A DNA stretch of 64,000 nt from Lycorma delicatula (Eukaryota; Arthropoda; Insecta; Hemiptera; Fulgoridae): positions 15,718,230 through 15,782,229 of the forward strand of contig NC_134456.1 in NCBI RefSeq assembly GCF_047948215.1, in the 5' to 3' direction. Positions 34,010-46,360 of the stretch are shown here, in pieces. The stretch's first letter is position 1. Every line of letters starts with the position of its first letter. Made by a program: the position numbers and the translations under genes. The notes under the pieces were generated by a model that saw nothing but the letters and a program-made list of their open reading frames with translations, ran no database searches and was not told the DNA's origin.

Positions 34010-35269
34010 TAATGAATATTTTGGTCGCGTAGTTTTCATTTATATCCATCAGGATTTACAAGAGATGTTTGTGAATCGGTCACCTAAACGCTCATATTCG
34101 CAGTTTTTTTGCTTGAACTCTATAAGCTAACTGAATAAGACCTAGATGAAAAGAACTTGTAACATCGAAATAAATTAACGACGAAAATTTACTTCATTTT
34201 TAACGTAATTCGATATAATTGGGTCAAGAATGCATAATTGTTGGGAAAATTGAAATAAAACCTCTTTTTAGAAGTTAAAATTATTTTATCGTATCACAAG
34301 GCATTTACTTTTCGCTGTACAAAAATAATAACAAAACAAACTGTAGTAAATCAAAAGTATACCCTATTGCCGTAGAAATAATAATAATATGATTCGACCC
34401 CCCTCAATTTATTTTGTATATATTCGTATAATTGAGGGTAAAAATTAAAATAAAGGCTTTTATAAATTTTCTAACCGATTCGAAATATACAAGAAATTTT
34501 ACAGTGAAATAAATTCATTAAATGAAAAGTTGAACCTTAAATTCACGTCTTTAATTTTTTCTTTCGTTATTGGTATTTTTATTAAAATATTCCTTTGTTG
34601 ATTGCCCTTTGCTTAAATTGTTTGTATTACAGACCTATCATTACAGTGCACATAGTGATATAAAATTGACGTTGTATGTACCTAAAATTTATTTAAGTAA
34701 AGTTTTTTGATATCACCAACCACCGACCCAGGGGATGGAAGGAATGGAGTTCGAAGACAAAAATCATTCCTTCCGTAATAGGCACAGTATCGAATCGGTT
34801 TAAAGTGGTCGTTAGTTCTCCAAACGTTACGTAAAACGTTTTGATATGACCAACCCTTACGGCAAGGGATGGCCAAAATATTGCTGAAATTGTAAGAAGA
34901 TGGGGCTTGTCGTATGCTCAACACGTGAAACTTTTTTCACATGCAACCATTGTCGTATTGAGCAAATTTGAAGTTTTTCTTAAGTTTAAGGGGGAAATCT
35001 TATTATCTCCTACTTAGCACCGGTAAAATCTACTTCGGGATTGCCGAAAGGGAATTTTTTGGTTATGTTGACGGCTTTAACCGTTATCAAGTACTGTGAT
35101 CTCTGTTCAAACAATCTATAATCGAGCTTATCTAGGTCGATGTTTTAGATAAATGAAAGTTTTTTTAAATCGTTATTATATGTATTCAATTTCGAAACCG
35201 AGTATCTTTAATCGATTAAAGATCGAGCAGTAACATTTATTGTTTACTCTATGCTGTCGTAGTAAAGAG
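34010..35269. other. mixed repeat DNA with a direct repeat
   Basis: Two related segments, 34702-34738 and 34837-34873 (gttttGATAT...CCAAC...GGGATGG), lie about 134 bp apart in direct orientation. Otherwise AT-rich with occasional CpG-rich words and no coding content. Confidence 0.45.
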
Positions 35270-35880
35270 CATTTGTATGTGGGTTTATGTGTCCCGCTTA
35301 TCTGACCGAAAATACCGATCGCTAGCGGAAAACCCCGATTCCTTAGTACTTGTCTCGTGGTGGTCAGGTGTATACTTGCTATATTATATATATATGTCGA
35401 TATATGCGGTATATCGATATACATATATATCGACGTTTTGGAAAAATTTAGTACTTTTTAACCGGATCCGAATTTTCGGACGAAAATCGCAAATATCTCA
35501 AAAACGGTCGGTCCTAGCGCTCTGAAAAATTTTCTCAACCCCCCTGGACGCTAACCCCATCGGCTCCCAGTGGTTCCCGACAGACGATAATATTTTCAAG
35601 TGCCCCTGGGGCGCCGTTCGGAAATTGGGGAGGGGGTGCATGGGGTGCCATCGTAATATCTCGGCAACCGCTGGTCCGATTTTTATGATTCAAACGGCGT
35701 AAATATCAGTAGATCGAGCGCTAACTGTTTTGGGTATGACTTGGGTACACTCTTGATCGACCGGATCTTGGTTATCCGGAAATTAATTCGTATGTTTTGA
35801 TTGCACTCACCCGACGTAAAACGTACTGATCCGATGTTTCGCTAAATACGCTCAAACATGTGCGCTAGCGAAGCTGTAAA
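35270..35880. other. CpG-rich noncoding island
   Basis: Clearly richer in G+C than its surroundings. It contains phrases common in arthropod noncoding repeats (aaatatctcaaaaacgg, aatatctcggcaacc, tggtccgatttttatgat) and an AT-rich inverted repeat near 35370-35425. No reading frame over 82 codons, no splice-bounded exon. Likely a recently arrived mobile sequence. Confidence 0.5.
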
Positions 35881-36689
35881 GTATAAACTTATAAAGACTA
35901 AAAATTAGAAAATAAAAAAATATTTTTAACCAACACTTTAGATTAAACGCACTAAAAGGACGCTATCTCAGAATGGATTTGACAACAAGGTTTGATGGTG
36001 ATATGCAAGATTATGTGAAAGTCAGCTTCAGATTCAAAATTTGATGTTTTTGACAATTTTTTTCTTATGCGTGATGAATGGCCTAAAGAGTGGGGTTGAA
36101 ACACGCATAAGAAAAGATTGGCAAAAACTATATTAATATTGAAACAAAATTAAACAAAAACAAAATTAATATTGGTAATGATAAACAATAAATAATAATC
36201 AACAATGAAACAACAAATTATATCAACTGATATCATTTTCTCATTAAATTTTTTCATTATTTAAATAATAAATAATTGTCATAATTACTGAATTTATTAT
36301 TTAAATACTCAAAACATTCAAACTTGATTAGCGAGGAAAAATAATTTTTTTTCATTTTAAAATTATTTTTATGCCCAAAATCAAGGAAATATAATGATTG
36401 TTCAGGAGGGTTTGGGAGGGGGAGGGCATAGCCACTCCGATTGTTACAATATACGGTCTAAATGTAAAATTATAATTTTACGTTCCGATAATTTAAAAAA
36501 AATATATAGAAAAAATTTGTTGAAAAAATTGTTTCCATTTTTTTTCGACTTAAAATTGGTTTTTAACATGATAATTATTTTTGAGTGATTTGGGAAAGAA
36601 TTTTTGGGTGGCATATAACGAAAGTACCGAACATAATCGCCAGGTATAAATGCAATGTTCATCATTTTAAAAAAGTTTACGGTTGAAGT
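35881..36689. other. AT-rich spacer
   Basis: Nothing recognised apart from short open stretches on both strands that do not match any family. Confidence 0.4.
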
Positions 36690-37200
36690 GTAGAGATAAA
36701 AGAACAATTGCTGACATTTACAGGAACCAAACTGCAACAATAATAATTGAAGAACATAAGAAAGAAGCCGTAATAAAAAAGGGAGCCCGACAAGGATGTT
36801 CCCTATCCCCGTTACTTTTTAATCTTTACATGGAACTAGCACTTAATGATGTTAAAGAACGATTTAGATCCGGAGTAACAGTGCAAAAGAAAAAGATAAA
36901 GAAAAAGATGCTACGATTTGCTGATGATATAGTAATTCTAGCCGAGAGTAACAAATATTAGAAGAAACAATGAACAGCGTGGATGAAGTCCTACGCAAGA
37001 AAATAAAAAAGAACAAACCGAAAATAATGAAATGTAGTAGAAATAACGAAGATGGGAACACTGAATTTAAAAAATAGGAAGAGAAAAGATTACGGAGGTA
37101 GAAGAATTCTGTTATTTGGGAAGTAGAATTACTAAAGATGGATGAAGCAGGAGCGATATAAAACACCGAATAGCGCAGACGAAACGAGCTTTCAGTCAGA
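36690..37200 (+). mobile_element. RTE/CR1-type retrotransposon RT fragment
   Basis: Same family as 25841-26718, on the opposite strand. The frame 36683-36961 contains K-K-G-A-R-Q-G-C-S-L-S-P-L-L-F-N (RT domain 3/4), M-E-L-A-L-N-D-V, and L-R-F-A-D-D-I-V-I-L-A-E-S with FADD at 36916-36927. Beyond 36961 the frame is lost but the E-E-F-C-Y-L-G-S-R-I-T-K-D block is still readable near 37095-37140. Both ends are truncated. It carries a small lysine-rich insertion just before L-R-F-A-D-D. Confidence 0.85.
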
Positions 37201-38000
37201 AATGACAGTCATTTCAGAATCTGTCGTTAGTAAAACGCTGAAGGTCAAGGTGCATCAGAAATGTACAAGGAGGCCTCGAGTCATTGTCTGTGATAAGGTA
37301 TTGACCTAACTCCCAAATACGGATCAGAGCAAAGAGAGAAGGGTATGTTTTTATCAGACGCTTACTAAGCGTCTTTACTTTGTAAGTCTGTTTCGAGGAC
37401 TCTGAGTAAATTAAACTGTAGGACAAAACCGAGGTTGTTGCAGGCAACACTTGTTTTGTTGGCATGAGGATAGTATTTTTGGCGTTTAAAGACACAATCA
37501 AAAATGATTTGAGTGCATCGTCTAATTGAAGTTAGGTATAGGAATAATTTTTGTGTGAAACCTTTGCTGTTAGCAAAGGCGGGACCAAATATATCCCATT
37601 TAATAAAAAATATTATGTCTGGAAATTATAACAAAATTCATTTTATATTTAGCAATTTTCGCTGATAGTAATTAACAAATTAATAGCTTATTCTGTCTTA
37701 GAGAACATAATATTACCAAATTTTTTTCTTAACTGAAAAAAATATATCGGTGCAAAAAACAAAAGTTCAGTTCTGTAAATTACTATTGAAAAAAAATGTC
37801 TGTTAATTTTCGACTACATCGGCAATTGTGATGACGTAATTTGTTTTTATTAAGTAATATTTTAATACAGGTAAAAGTAAAAAAAAAAACGTTTTGAAAT
37901 TGCTTCCTTCTTTTATTTTAAATTCAAATATATATTTTAAAGCGATTATATATATATTGAAGATTACTAAGTTACGTCAGGAGGGATACATTAGAACAAT
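37201..38000. other. unassigned sequence
   Basis: Contains a 95-codon open stretch on the - strand (37214-37501) without family resemblance and a small perfect hairpin (37561-37568 with 37572-37579, loop gtt). Confidence 0.35.
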
Positions 38001-38020
38001 TAAACAACTGTAATACAATT

Positions 38021-38218
38021 GACCAATCAGAGACACAGAAAAGTAATTAACTTGTTTTTCAATTCTTATAACAGACAAAGTTGTTTGTCAAAATGTTAAC
38101 GTTGGACGGATAAGATATGTCACGAGGGAGTCGCTCGGGTCTGTAACGAAACACTCCGATATGATTGACCAATCAGAGACGCAGAACATAATTTAGTTGT
38201 TTTTCAATATCTTGTAAC
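38021..38218. repeat. direct repeat with CCAAT-box-like core
   Basis: Segments 38021-38077 and 38167-38218 both begin GACCAATCAGAGAC and continue through a ttgtttttcaat block; the upstream sequence also aligns weakly (unit about 146 bp). The core contains CCAAT, but no transcript is identified nearby. Confidence 0.75.
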
Positions 38219-38455
38219 CTCTACGAAGTAAAAGGCAGTATCGCCGAAATCGTTGGACTGTGTACATCTGTGGTAAATTGAACAATCTTCTAGCCTAGAT
38301 AACCACATAATTTAGGACATTATTTTAAAGTGAGGGACATTTATTTTATTGCATACAACATAGTTTTATTTTTTTTTAATATATCGGTTTTAAATGAAAT
38401 TTTTTTTTCTTAATTACAGTTTAATGAAAATTAAAATTTAACGTAGATTTTTTAA

Positions 38456-38542
38456 AGCACGTTGCTACTGTAGCAACGTGCTACATCGATGCAAGATCAT
38501 CATTTAAACTGTTTAAATGTGATCTTTTTTACGAAAAAAGAT
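38456..38542. repeat. cluster of three tight hairpins
   Basis: Three inverted repeats follow one another, each with a 3-base loop: 38456-38467/38471-38482 (12 bp, loop ctg), 38501-38508/38512-38519 (8 bp, loop ctg, extendable) and 38522-38530/38534-38542 (9 bp, loop acg). All stems are perfect. Confidence 0.9.
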
Positions 38543-38544
38543 TT

Positions 38545-41500
38545 TCTTTTTTTATGAAATTTTTTTTAAAAATTTAAAATCTATTCTAGATAAATAATAA
38601 TCTTCCATTTTACAAAATTTGTTTTATTCAAAAAAAAAGAGGGGTGATGTAATCTTTTTTTGAAATGGATTCATCAACATGGCAAAATTTTTATAAAATT
38701 AATTACCGATGAATTTTGTGTAGGAACTAAAATGAATTTTATTCAAGAAAATGCTATAAAATGTATGAATATTTTCAATAATTTTATAGAAATTGCCTAA
38801 TTTTTATATTACATCTGGATACATTACTTGTATAAATAATTAAGTGTAATTTATATGTACTGAATAGGCATGTTTTTTCTTGCGCTTGGCTACCTTTAAT
38901 GTCTACTGAAAAGAAGTACAATACCTTAGTACGATGAATATCTTGCAGGAACTATCAAATTTTATTGTTTGATGTATCGAACACTTTAATTATTAGGAAA
39001 TATTTTTTAGAAACTGTATTAAGATAAGATTGTAGTTTGAATTAAAAAACAATAATGTGCAGTTATGTATCATATTTAAAATACTCTTATTCTTTTATAG
39101 TTTTTTCAGATCATAATAATTGTGTTATTTCCCCACTTGAACAATCTTAATTTTCTTTCATACAAAATCATTGAACCAAATCTTATTGGACATCCTCACA
39201 TTTTCACATCTATGTTGTTCAATTTCTTTTTTCTGTAATTCTCTAGAAAATTCTAGAAATAAAAGCCAATTATCACTTGTACAAATATTTCCCATTATTG
39301 CAGAGGTATTCTTCCTTTATTTATCAAGAGTTTATAATAATAAGAAATTATCTTTTATCTTGATTAAAGATAATTTAAAATTTATTTTTGTTTCCCATAT
39401 TTCTAAATTTTTCCTGGACGTCAGTTGTAGTTAACTGCATTCATTCCTGGGTCTCTCGATTGTAACCTGAAAAAGAAATCTTTTGTAAAGCTGTTTTATT
39501 GCGTAATCAACCAAACCTGTTTAAGCTAAATTTATTTTAATTTTTTTCAGCTCGCTAATAAATAAAAACAGAATATTCAAATCCAAGTAATACTTATTCT
39601 AATCCATTTTCAATATTTTCATTTGATCCATTATCATTTGTAGTGAATTGCCAACCGGCACACAAATTTCTGAATACTGTAATACAATCAAAAAGGTTTT
39701 ATCGTATTTTTTAATTATTTTCAAGCAGGTGCAATTTTTTTATTTATTCTGATTATACAGATGACTAGGTAGAAAAAAAAAATAAGGACATAATTTTTTT
39801 AATTACTCATTTTTCTTCTAAATGAATGTTAGTCTACGCTTTAATATATTTTTTATGTAATTAACTTTGTTTGATTAGGTACTTTGGTGGTTAATCCTAT
39901 ACCTCCTTTGTCACTACATTCATATCAAAAAGTTAGCCAATTATTTCAAATAATTTCTTCATTGAAATCATTTACAATTTTTTACTCTGCTTTTTCTTTT
40001 CAGTTACAATTACTTTACTGAATTTAATTATATATAGCCGTTTGTAAAACTTCATACAGGAAGAAAAATGCAATCCCAGTTTATATGCATACCTTTAAGA
40101 AAATAGTGAAATGACCATGTACTGTAAAGGTTCCATTTATTTTCATAATAACAAGTAGTACACTATAATCTTGTTCTTTATGTGAATTCTCTGTTTTTTA
40201 ATGTAATGCAAACAATACAATTTTTTCAAAAATATTAATAAGCATTAGTTTCCTAACCTTTTAATTAAATATTTAAATTTAACCTCTTTGGAGAGAGATA
40301 AATGTTTTTACTATGTATATTTTGTATACAAATTATGTTTACACGGTTTTGTTGGCTCAAATACAGTAATTTTAATAATATACATAAAATAATTAGGTAG
40401 CTTGTAATTGCATGTACTTGTTATGTAGCTAGTAATTTCATGTGGCTTGTAATTGCAGGTTCTTTTTATGTAGCTTAGAAATATAACTGTTTTATCATAA
40501 AAAATTGTTTTACTAACATCGAATAACTTACTAACATTAATCACACTAATTTAAGTTTAGTTTATGGGTATTTTATGTATATCATTCATTCTGCTGCATT
40601 TGAGTTGAATATCTAAATTTAAATGTAATATAAATCGATTATCAATTATTAAATTATAACTGTGTCTTCAAAGAGGTTAAATTATAATATAATTGATTTT
40701 AAGGAATAGGATACATAAACCACTTAAAGGCTGTTTATACAATTTCTCCAGTTTTGTTTAAATTTATTACTTTTAAATAAGGAGAAATTTGTGATTTACT
40801 AATTCATAGTATTGGCTTTTTTCAATCGTATTTGATCTGTTTGTGTAAAATAGCCTCGCATCTTATTTTCTTTGTGGATTTGCTTTTATTTTATAATTAT
40901 CCTAAGTAATTTCTTAAATAAATACCCATATTTAACAAAAAAATTAATTCTAAAATGTCCCTTTGATTATCTATATGTAAACAAATTTAAGAATACAACA
41001 CATCAGTTTTTTGGCATTAATTTAAAAAAACTTTTCACCCTAACCATCTAACATTTCATAAATCTATTTTTGACACCATCAAACAGTATTTGAAAGTATA
41101 CTGACTGGACTTCTGCAGAGAACCATCAAGGAACTATTACAGTATATCCATTAGGAATCAGTCAGTGTTACCTTTGATAATTTTTACAACCTAAAAATAC
41201 ACTATATTAAATCTTTCGTATGAGCAAACTATATATATAAACCCCCTGGTTTTAGTCTTCTAGAGTAGTATATGCCATATGCTGCCTGGTGGTTATCCAC
41301 TGAAATTATTAGTTTATTTCTATAAATGTATATTTTTTATAAACCATTTTCCAAAACCATGTAACACTGAAATTGAGCACATTCTCTTTCTTATACGAGA
41401 TTAGAATTTGTAATTTAATCGGTACATGTCGCCTGCTATTAATCATTCTGCACCTCCCACTGTTCACATATAGAATTTCTTTGTAATTATATTTCATATT

Positions 41501-42100
41501 TTTGATGAAAAAAGACCTCCTTATGGATTACTGAATAATAAAATTTAATTTTTTTCTTTCATCCGACAGATAAAGGTAGGTTCAATATTACATTTAGTAT
41601 TTGCGTTATATGATACCCCCTTTTCACTTGCATTGTCATCAATCACAACTTGATTCCATTTGCTATCATTAGCAACTTACCTTTTTTTCAATAATATAAA
41701 TTATAGACTTTTTTTAATTCCAGCCAGGATTGGCCATATTATGCTGTGAAAATGCAATCTTAAGAGAATCTTAAAAGGGGTAATTAAGAGGTCTGGATAG
41801 TAATGCATACACCTGCCAAGTACAAAAGGGAAAAAAAGAAATATGTAAAATACAAGTAAATTCATTATTATTAAATACTCTCTAACTGATTTCTTTGAAA
41901 ATTCTTCTATTTTTAATATTGAAAAAATAGAAAAATCCCTTAAGTTATGTTTCTTCAAATCCATAACATTTTTCTATTAAAATTATAAAACAAACATCTT
42001 CTGATTAATATTTCCCTAGTTCAATCTTCTAATTCGGTTTCATTTTTAGAAATACAGCTTCAAATAATGTAACTGTAAAACACATAGATTAGACTGTATT
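38545..42100. other. long AT-rich region, no gene recognised
   Basis: About 3.5 kb of AT-rich DNA. The only coding-like stretch is on the - strand near 39165-39300 (about 45 codons, S-D-N-W-L-L-F-L-E-F-S-R-E-L), which I cannot assign. No transposase or RT blocks were seen. Confidence 0.4.
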
Positions 42101-42109
42101 ATACAGACA

Positions 42110-42460
42110 GAAAATTTTATATTCTCTGACACAGTTCAAGGTGTATCATTTTAGATTTTTTATCAACACAGCAAATCTGATATGCTGTGAAACAGTTCAG
42201 GGTGTATTATTTTAGAATTTTTATCAACACAGCAAATCTGATATGCTCTGAAACAGTTCAGGGTGTATTATTTTAGACTTTTGCTCCACATATGGCAAAT
42301 CTGATATGCTGTGAAACAGTTCAGGGTGTATTATTTTAGATTTTTGCTTCACAAAACGCAAATTGCTGTGACACAGTTCACGGTATATTACAACTTTTTC
42401 CTTAACGGATAGTAAATTCGATGTGCTCTTACACAGATCAGGGTGTATTATTCACATCTT
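42110..42460. repeat. tandem repeat, about 60 bp x 6
   Basis: The word cagttca(a/g)ggtgtat or a close variant starts at 42132, 42193, 42254, 42317, 42374 and 42434, so unit lengths are 61, 61, 63, 57 and 60. The first four units are most alike; the last two are more diverged. Confidence 0.92.
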
Positions 42461-42579
42461 AGCTTATTAGGTACCAAACATGATGCACAATTATTTTTAA
42501 TATAGTTCTTGATTACATATTGAAATTGTAAATATCTATGTTGTATGCAATGAATAGTTTTCGCGATTGCTTGGTACAT

Positions 42580-42665
42580 AAAGCATTCGTACCGCGTCGC
42601 GACCGTATTTCATCAACCCGATATCGTTGATCGGGTTCCGGTTGGGGGTTGCTGTGTATATAAAT
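42580..42665. other. small GC-rich island with hairpin
   Basis: A 60-base CpG-containing block in AT-rich DNA with an 8-bp perfect stem (42615-42622/42630-42637, loop of 7), followed by a G-run at 42681-42688. Function unknown. Confidence 0.5.
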
Positions 42666-43358
42666 GTGTCTATATATTGTGGGGGGGGTGATATATAGAT
42701 ATATTAATGTTAGAAATATTTTTTTCATAATATTTATAATTATGTATGTTTATTATGTTTCTTTGTCTTTTCAGCTCATCACTTCGCTACCAGTGGCTGA
42801 AGTCCTCCTTATAAATCAATTTAAATTCATAAAAAATTAAATTTTATAATTTAAATTTATATTTTAATTTTAAATTTAATCACATAAAAATTCCTTTGAG
42901 TAGTTTAAATTGCTTTATAAAATTTTATTTGAAATATTAATGAGTGAGTTTTTAAATTCCCTTTCTTATAAATTATTTAAACTTTATTCATTTGATTGAC
43001 AAAATTAATCATTTAAATAAGTTTATGAAATTAAAAAAATAAGTAAATATATAGAGACAATTTCTTAATTAAATTCAGCTTTTAAATCTGTTTCATGTAG
43101 GATATAATATGTTTATTTTTAAAAATATATTTTTTTTATTTGATATTTATTATTTTACATAAGCTTTTTCTTAAATTTCTTTGGTAGGTGTTTAATTGAA
43201 GGTTAGAGCATTTTTATATCTATCTACAGTTTTAAAAATTTTATTTTTTCTTTTATTTGAAATATTTTAAATTTTGAATACCCCTTTGCTTTCCCCAATC
43301 AGCGTTCAGCCACCTGCTTCAAAGAAGATGCATGCTTGCATGGTAGTTTAATTTTTTC

Positions 43359-43587
43359 AAACCAGGGTCAGCTGATTTTAGAGGTGCCATAATAAATTAT
43401 TTCATTTTATTCGCTAATTTTTTACTTACTTGCAAAATTAACCATTTTTTGTGGTAAAATCCTAAGTAGAATGTGAAAAAATCCATCTAGCATAACACAG
43501 AAATCCAAATTACTTCAAAATTTAATAATTTTTATATGTAATATATTTGGCTTGCATATTAAAAAGACATGGAACTGACCCTGGTTT
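43359..43587. mobile_element. candidate small MITE
   Basis: A perfect 13-bp inverted repeat, aaaccagggtcag at 43359-43371 and its complement at 43575-43587, bounds 229 bases of AT-rich noncoding DNA. No target duplication is convincing, so this is tentative. Confidence 0.4.
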
Positions 43588-43987
43588 TTAGTGTGTAATT
43601 ATTTTATCTTTTTTACATATTTTTGAAATTGTGGGGGAAATAAGTGATTGGTGTAAATAAAGTGTGAAATTGAAGTGCGATCAAGATCAAAGTGTGAAAT
43701 TAACATTATCTTCCTCACTACACAAATTTACAAACTATAAATATAAAAATGAGACTAGAAATAATACAGATTACCAGATTACATTCCACATCTCATCAAC
43801 TCTTCACTTCATCCTGCATCCTATTTCTTCAGACTACCAGATCGACCGATCCTTTCAGCTGCTCGATGGATTTGATCTTTGGATTAGCTGTGGCGATAAA
43901 TGTAAAGCTGTGTTGCCGAATGGTAAAATATTAAGGTACTACTAATTCTTTACTACATCATATAATTTCATGATAATACTAGTATTT

Positions 43988-44255
43988 ATTAAGACTATAG
44001 TCTAGTGGTTAACTCATAATTGCAAGTCAAGAGTTCTAAGGTACAAATCCTAGTAAAGACGTTTAAATGGATTTGAATACTAGATTGTGGATATTAGTTT
44101 TATTTCATGGTAGAGTTGTTTCGATTAACCACACACTTCAGGAATGGTCGACGTGAGACTGAACAAAACTACACTTAATTTGCATTCATACATACCATCC
44201 TCTGAAGTAATACCTCATGGTGGTTCCAGAGGCTAAACAGAAAAAGAGAGGGTCA
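43988..44255 (+). mobile_element. tRNA-derived SINE
   Basis: A Pol III A-box-like tagtctagtgg at 43998-44008 is followed by a B-box-like ggtacaaatcc at 44040-44050 (consensus GGTTCAAATCC, one change), at tRNA-like spacing. A unique body follows (about 44070-44230), ending in an A-rich tail (44233-44248). The layout is that of a tRNA-derived SINE. The head has lost any usable tRNA fold. Confidence 0.7.
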
Positions 44256-44748
44256 GGGCCATTAGTTTAGACTCCAGTTTACATCATTGATAGGTAACTT
44301 TCTCTTTTGATACTGCAGTTACTTTTATTTCTAAATTTTTAAAAAATTTTAGGTAGATCTGGCATTAAATGTCATGCGAAACAAAGAAATTTTGTGTGGC
44401 AAATTACAAAATAAATGCAATAAAGGAAACAACAGTATAATAAAGAAAAGAAACTTAATTGCGTTACATATCAAGAAATGCCAGTATCTGGTCAATGCCT
44501 AATTTGTCTCTGATAAATATTTTATTTGAAATATAAACCACCAAAACACAGAAATTAGATAAGTTAAACTTGCCATATTAATTTCCACCGACTGTTTTTT
44601 GCAGTACCCTGCATCTCCAGTATGTATTAAATTCTATTTTTATTACATTAAAACTTATTCTTTTTAATGATATCTCTTTTTTTATGATAAATTATAATGT
44701 TATCTATTGTGAAATTTTAAATGATATTATGAACATAAATAGGTACAG

Positions 44749-44833
44749 CGTATACCGAAATGAAACGACTAGCACTAGATAGGGAATCTTTGAGAGCTGC
44801 ATTAAACTAGTCAAATGACCGAAGACAAAAAAA
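44749..44833 (+). mobile_element. 3'-terminal scrap of the RTE/CR1-type retrotransposon
   Basis: Only the last 80 or so bases of the family at 25841-26718 are present, ending ...tgaccgaagac followed by a 7-A run (44827-44833). Extreme 5' truncation of this kind is typical of target-primed reverse transcription. Confidence 0.85.
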
Positions 44834-46360
44834 TGAACATAAATGCACTTGTGAAAAAATTTATAATTTACACAAAAATAATAAAAATAAATTATAAAGA
44901 ATAAGATAGAATTTAATAGCAACTGAAGGTGCAAGATACTGCACAAACCGGTTATTGGAAATAAATAAGGTAAGTATAAATAATCTAATTACTATGTTTA
45001 GGTGGTTTATATTTCATATATACAAATTTTTATGAATTTTGTTACTTACAGCAATGAAACTTCATAATATTATTATGTGCATTTCTTGGCTTATATTTCA
45101 ATGCAACATGTACTTATAATTTAACTCAATTATTCTTTTATAATGTAAAGAATAGCCATGAAAGGCAAATGATTTTGTTTGATTTCATCGTGTAAAATAA
45201 ATTAAATAAGAATCAAATTATTGTAGTGATAGTCATCTTTTCACTTAGATACCCCCAAACTTTAATGATAATAAAAATGAATTTTGTGTATGTTTACAGA
45301 TAGAGATGGGTTTTGATAGATGAAACAAAGCAATATCTTCATTTAACGTATTATTTTAATAGAAGATATACTGTGTGAAAATTTAGAAGTGGTTTCACAA
45401 GTTTTTTCTTTTTTGACATGTAAATTTTGTTTGGTCCTTTATTGTTTGCTTGCTTTGGCAATGAATCTCTTGCCAGACAGTTTGAAAATTTAATGAAACC
45501 ATGCTTGCACCTCTTTGTCAAAATTTGTAGAATATACTTACAAAGTAGATTGTACATAAATATTTCAAGAATTTTAAATACCAGAGCAATCAAAGCAAGT
45601 GGAAACCTATATAAAATTGTAAAAAATAATAAGAAAATAAATGATGCATTTCATTCTATAAAAATATTAAGTATGATTTTAAAAAAAAGAATTATAAAAA
45701 TTAGTAAAAGCATCAGGTGGTATACAGATATCCTGTATCGATTTTTGTTACAATTATTCTTAGCTGAAAATTTTAGCTCGGCCAAGTAAGTTCACATAAC
45801 ACACATTCCTGGATGCAATATAGATCTGTTACCATCTATATCAGTGAACCTTACTTCAAAATAACTTTTTGCTTCTATTCTTGGTAAAGCACTCTGATCT
45901 TGTATGAGAGGAATCCTTGCTGCCTTAAAAGGGGCTTAGAATTTTTTTGAGCGAGTTGTCTTGTTTAGCAATCTTCTGTGGATTACTCCTTTCTAACCTC
46001 CACTTTTTTCCTTTATTTTCTTCCACCTTGATCTACTAAAAGGGTGTTTTTCAATGATATCTTGCTGGATATCTAATGATGTGGGGGATGTAAAAAATTC
46101 AGTGTTCTTGGTATCTATCTAGTCTGGAGGAGGGTATAGCTTTTCTTATGTACCTACCTAGCCAGCGACTCTATTTCTGTAAAAAATGTCTATATAAATA
46201 GTTCTACGTCAGGTTAAATATTTACAGACCACCTAATGATTCCTAATAAATATTTTTGTTAGAAAAAGTTCAATGCTATCATAAATGAAATGAATTTAAT
46301 AACTAAAACAAAACTATATTAATTTCACAACCGTTAATTGAATCTGTCTTATTTTCTTTT
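44834..46360. other. AT-rich region with one protein-like relic
   Basis: Most of this is featureless. On the - strand, 45790-46130 forms one continuous frame with only two internal stops and protein-like content (see findings). The 120-codon + strand stretch at 45427-45789 is lysine/isoleucine-rich and probably fortuitous. Confidence 0.4.

Noticed and set aside
45427..45789. 120-codon + strand open stretch
   Set aside because: Composition is Lys/Ile-rich as expected from AT-rich DNA. There is no motif, and the - strand next to it looks more coding-like.
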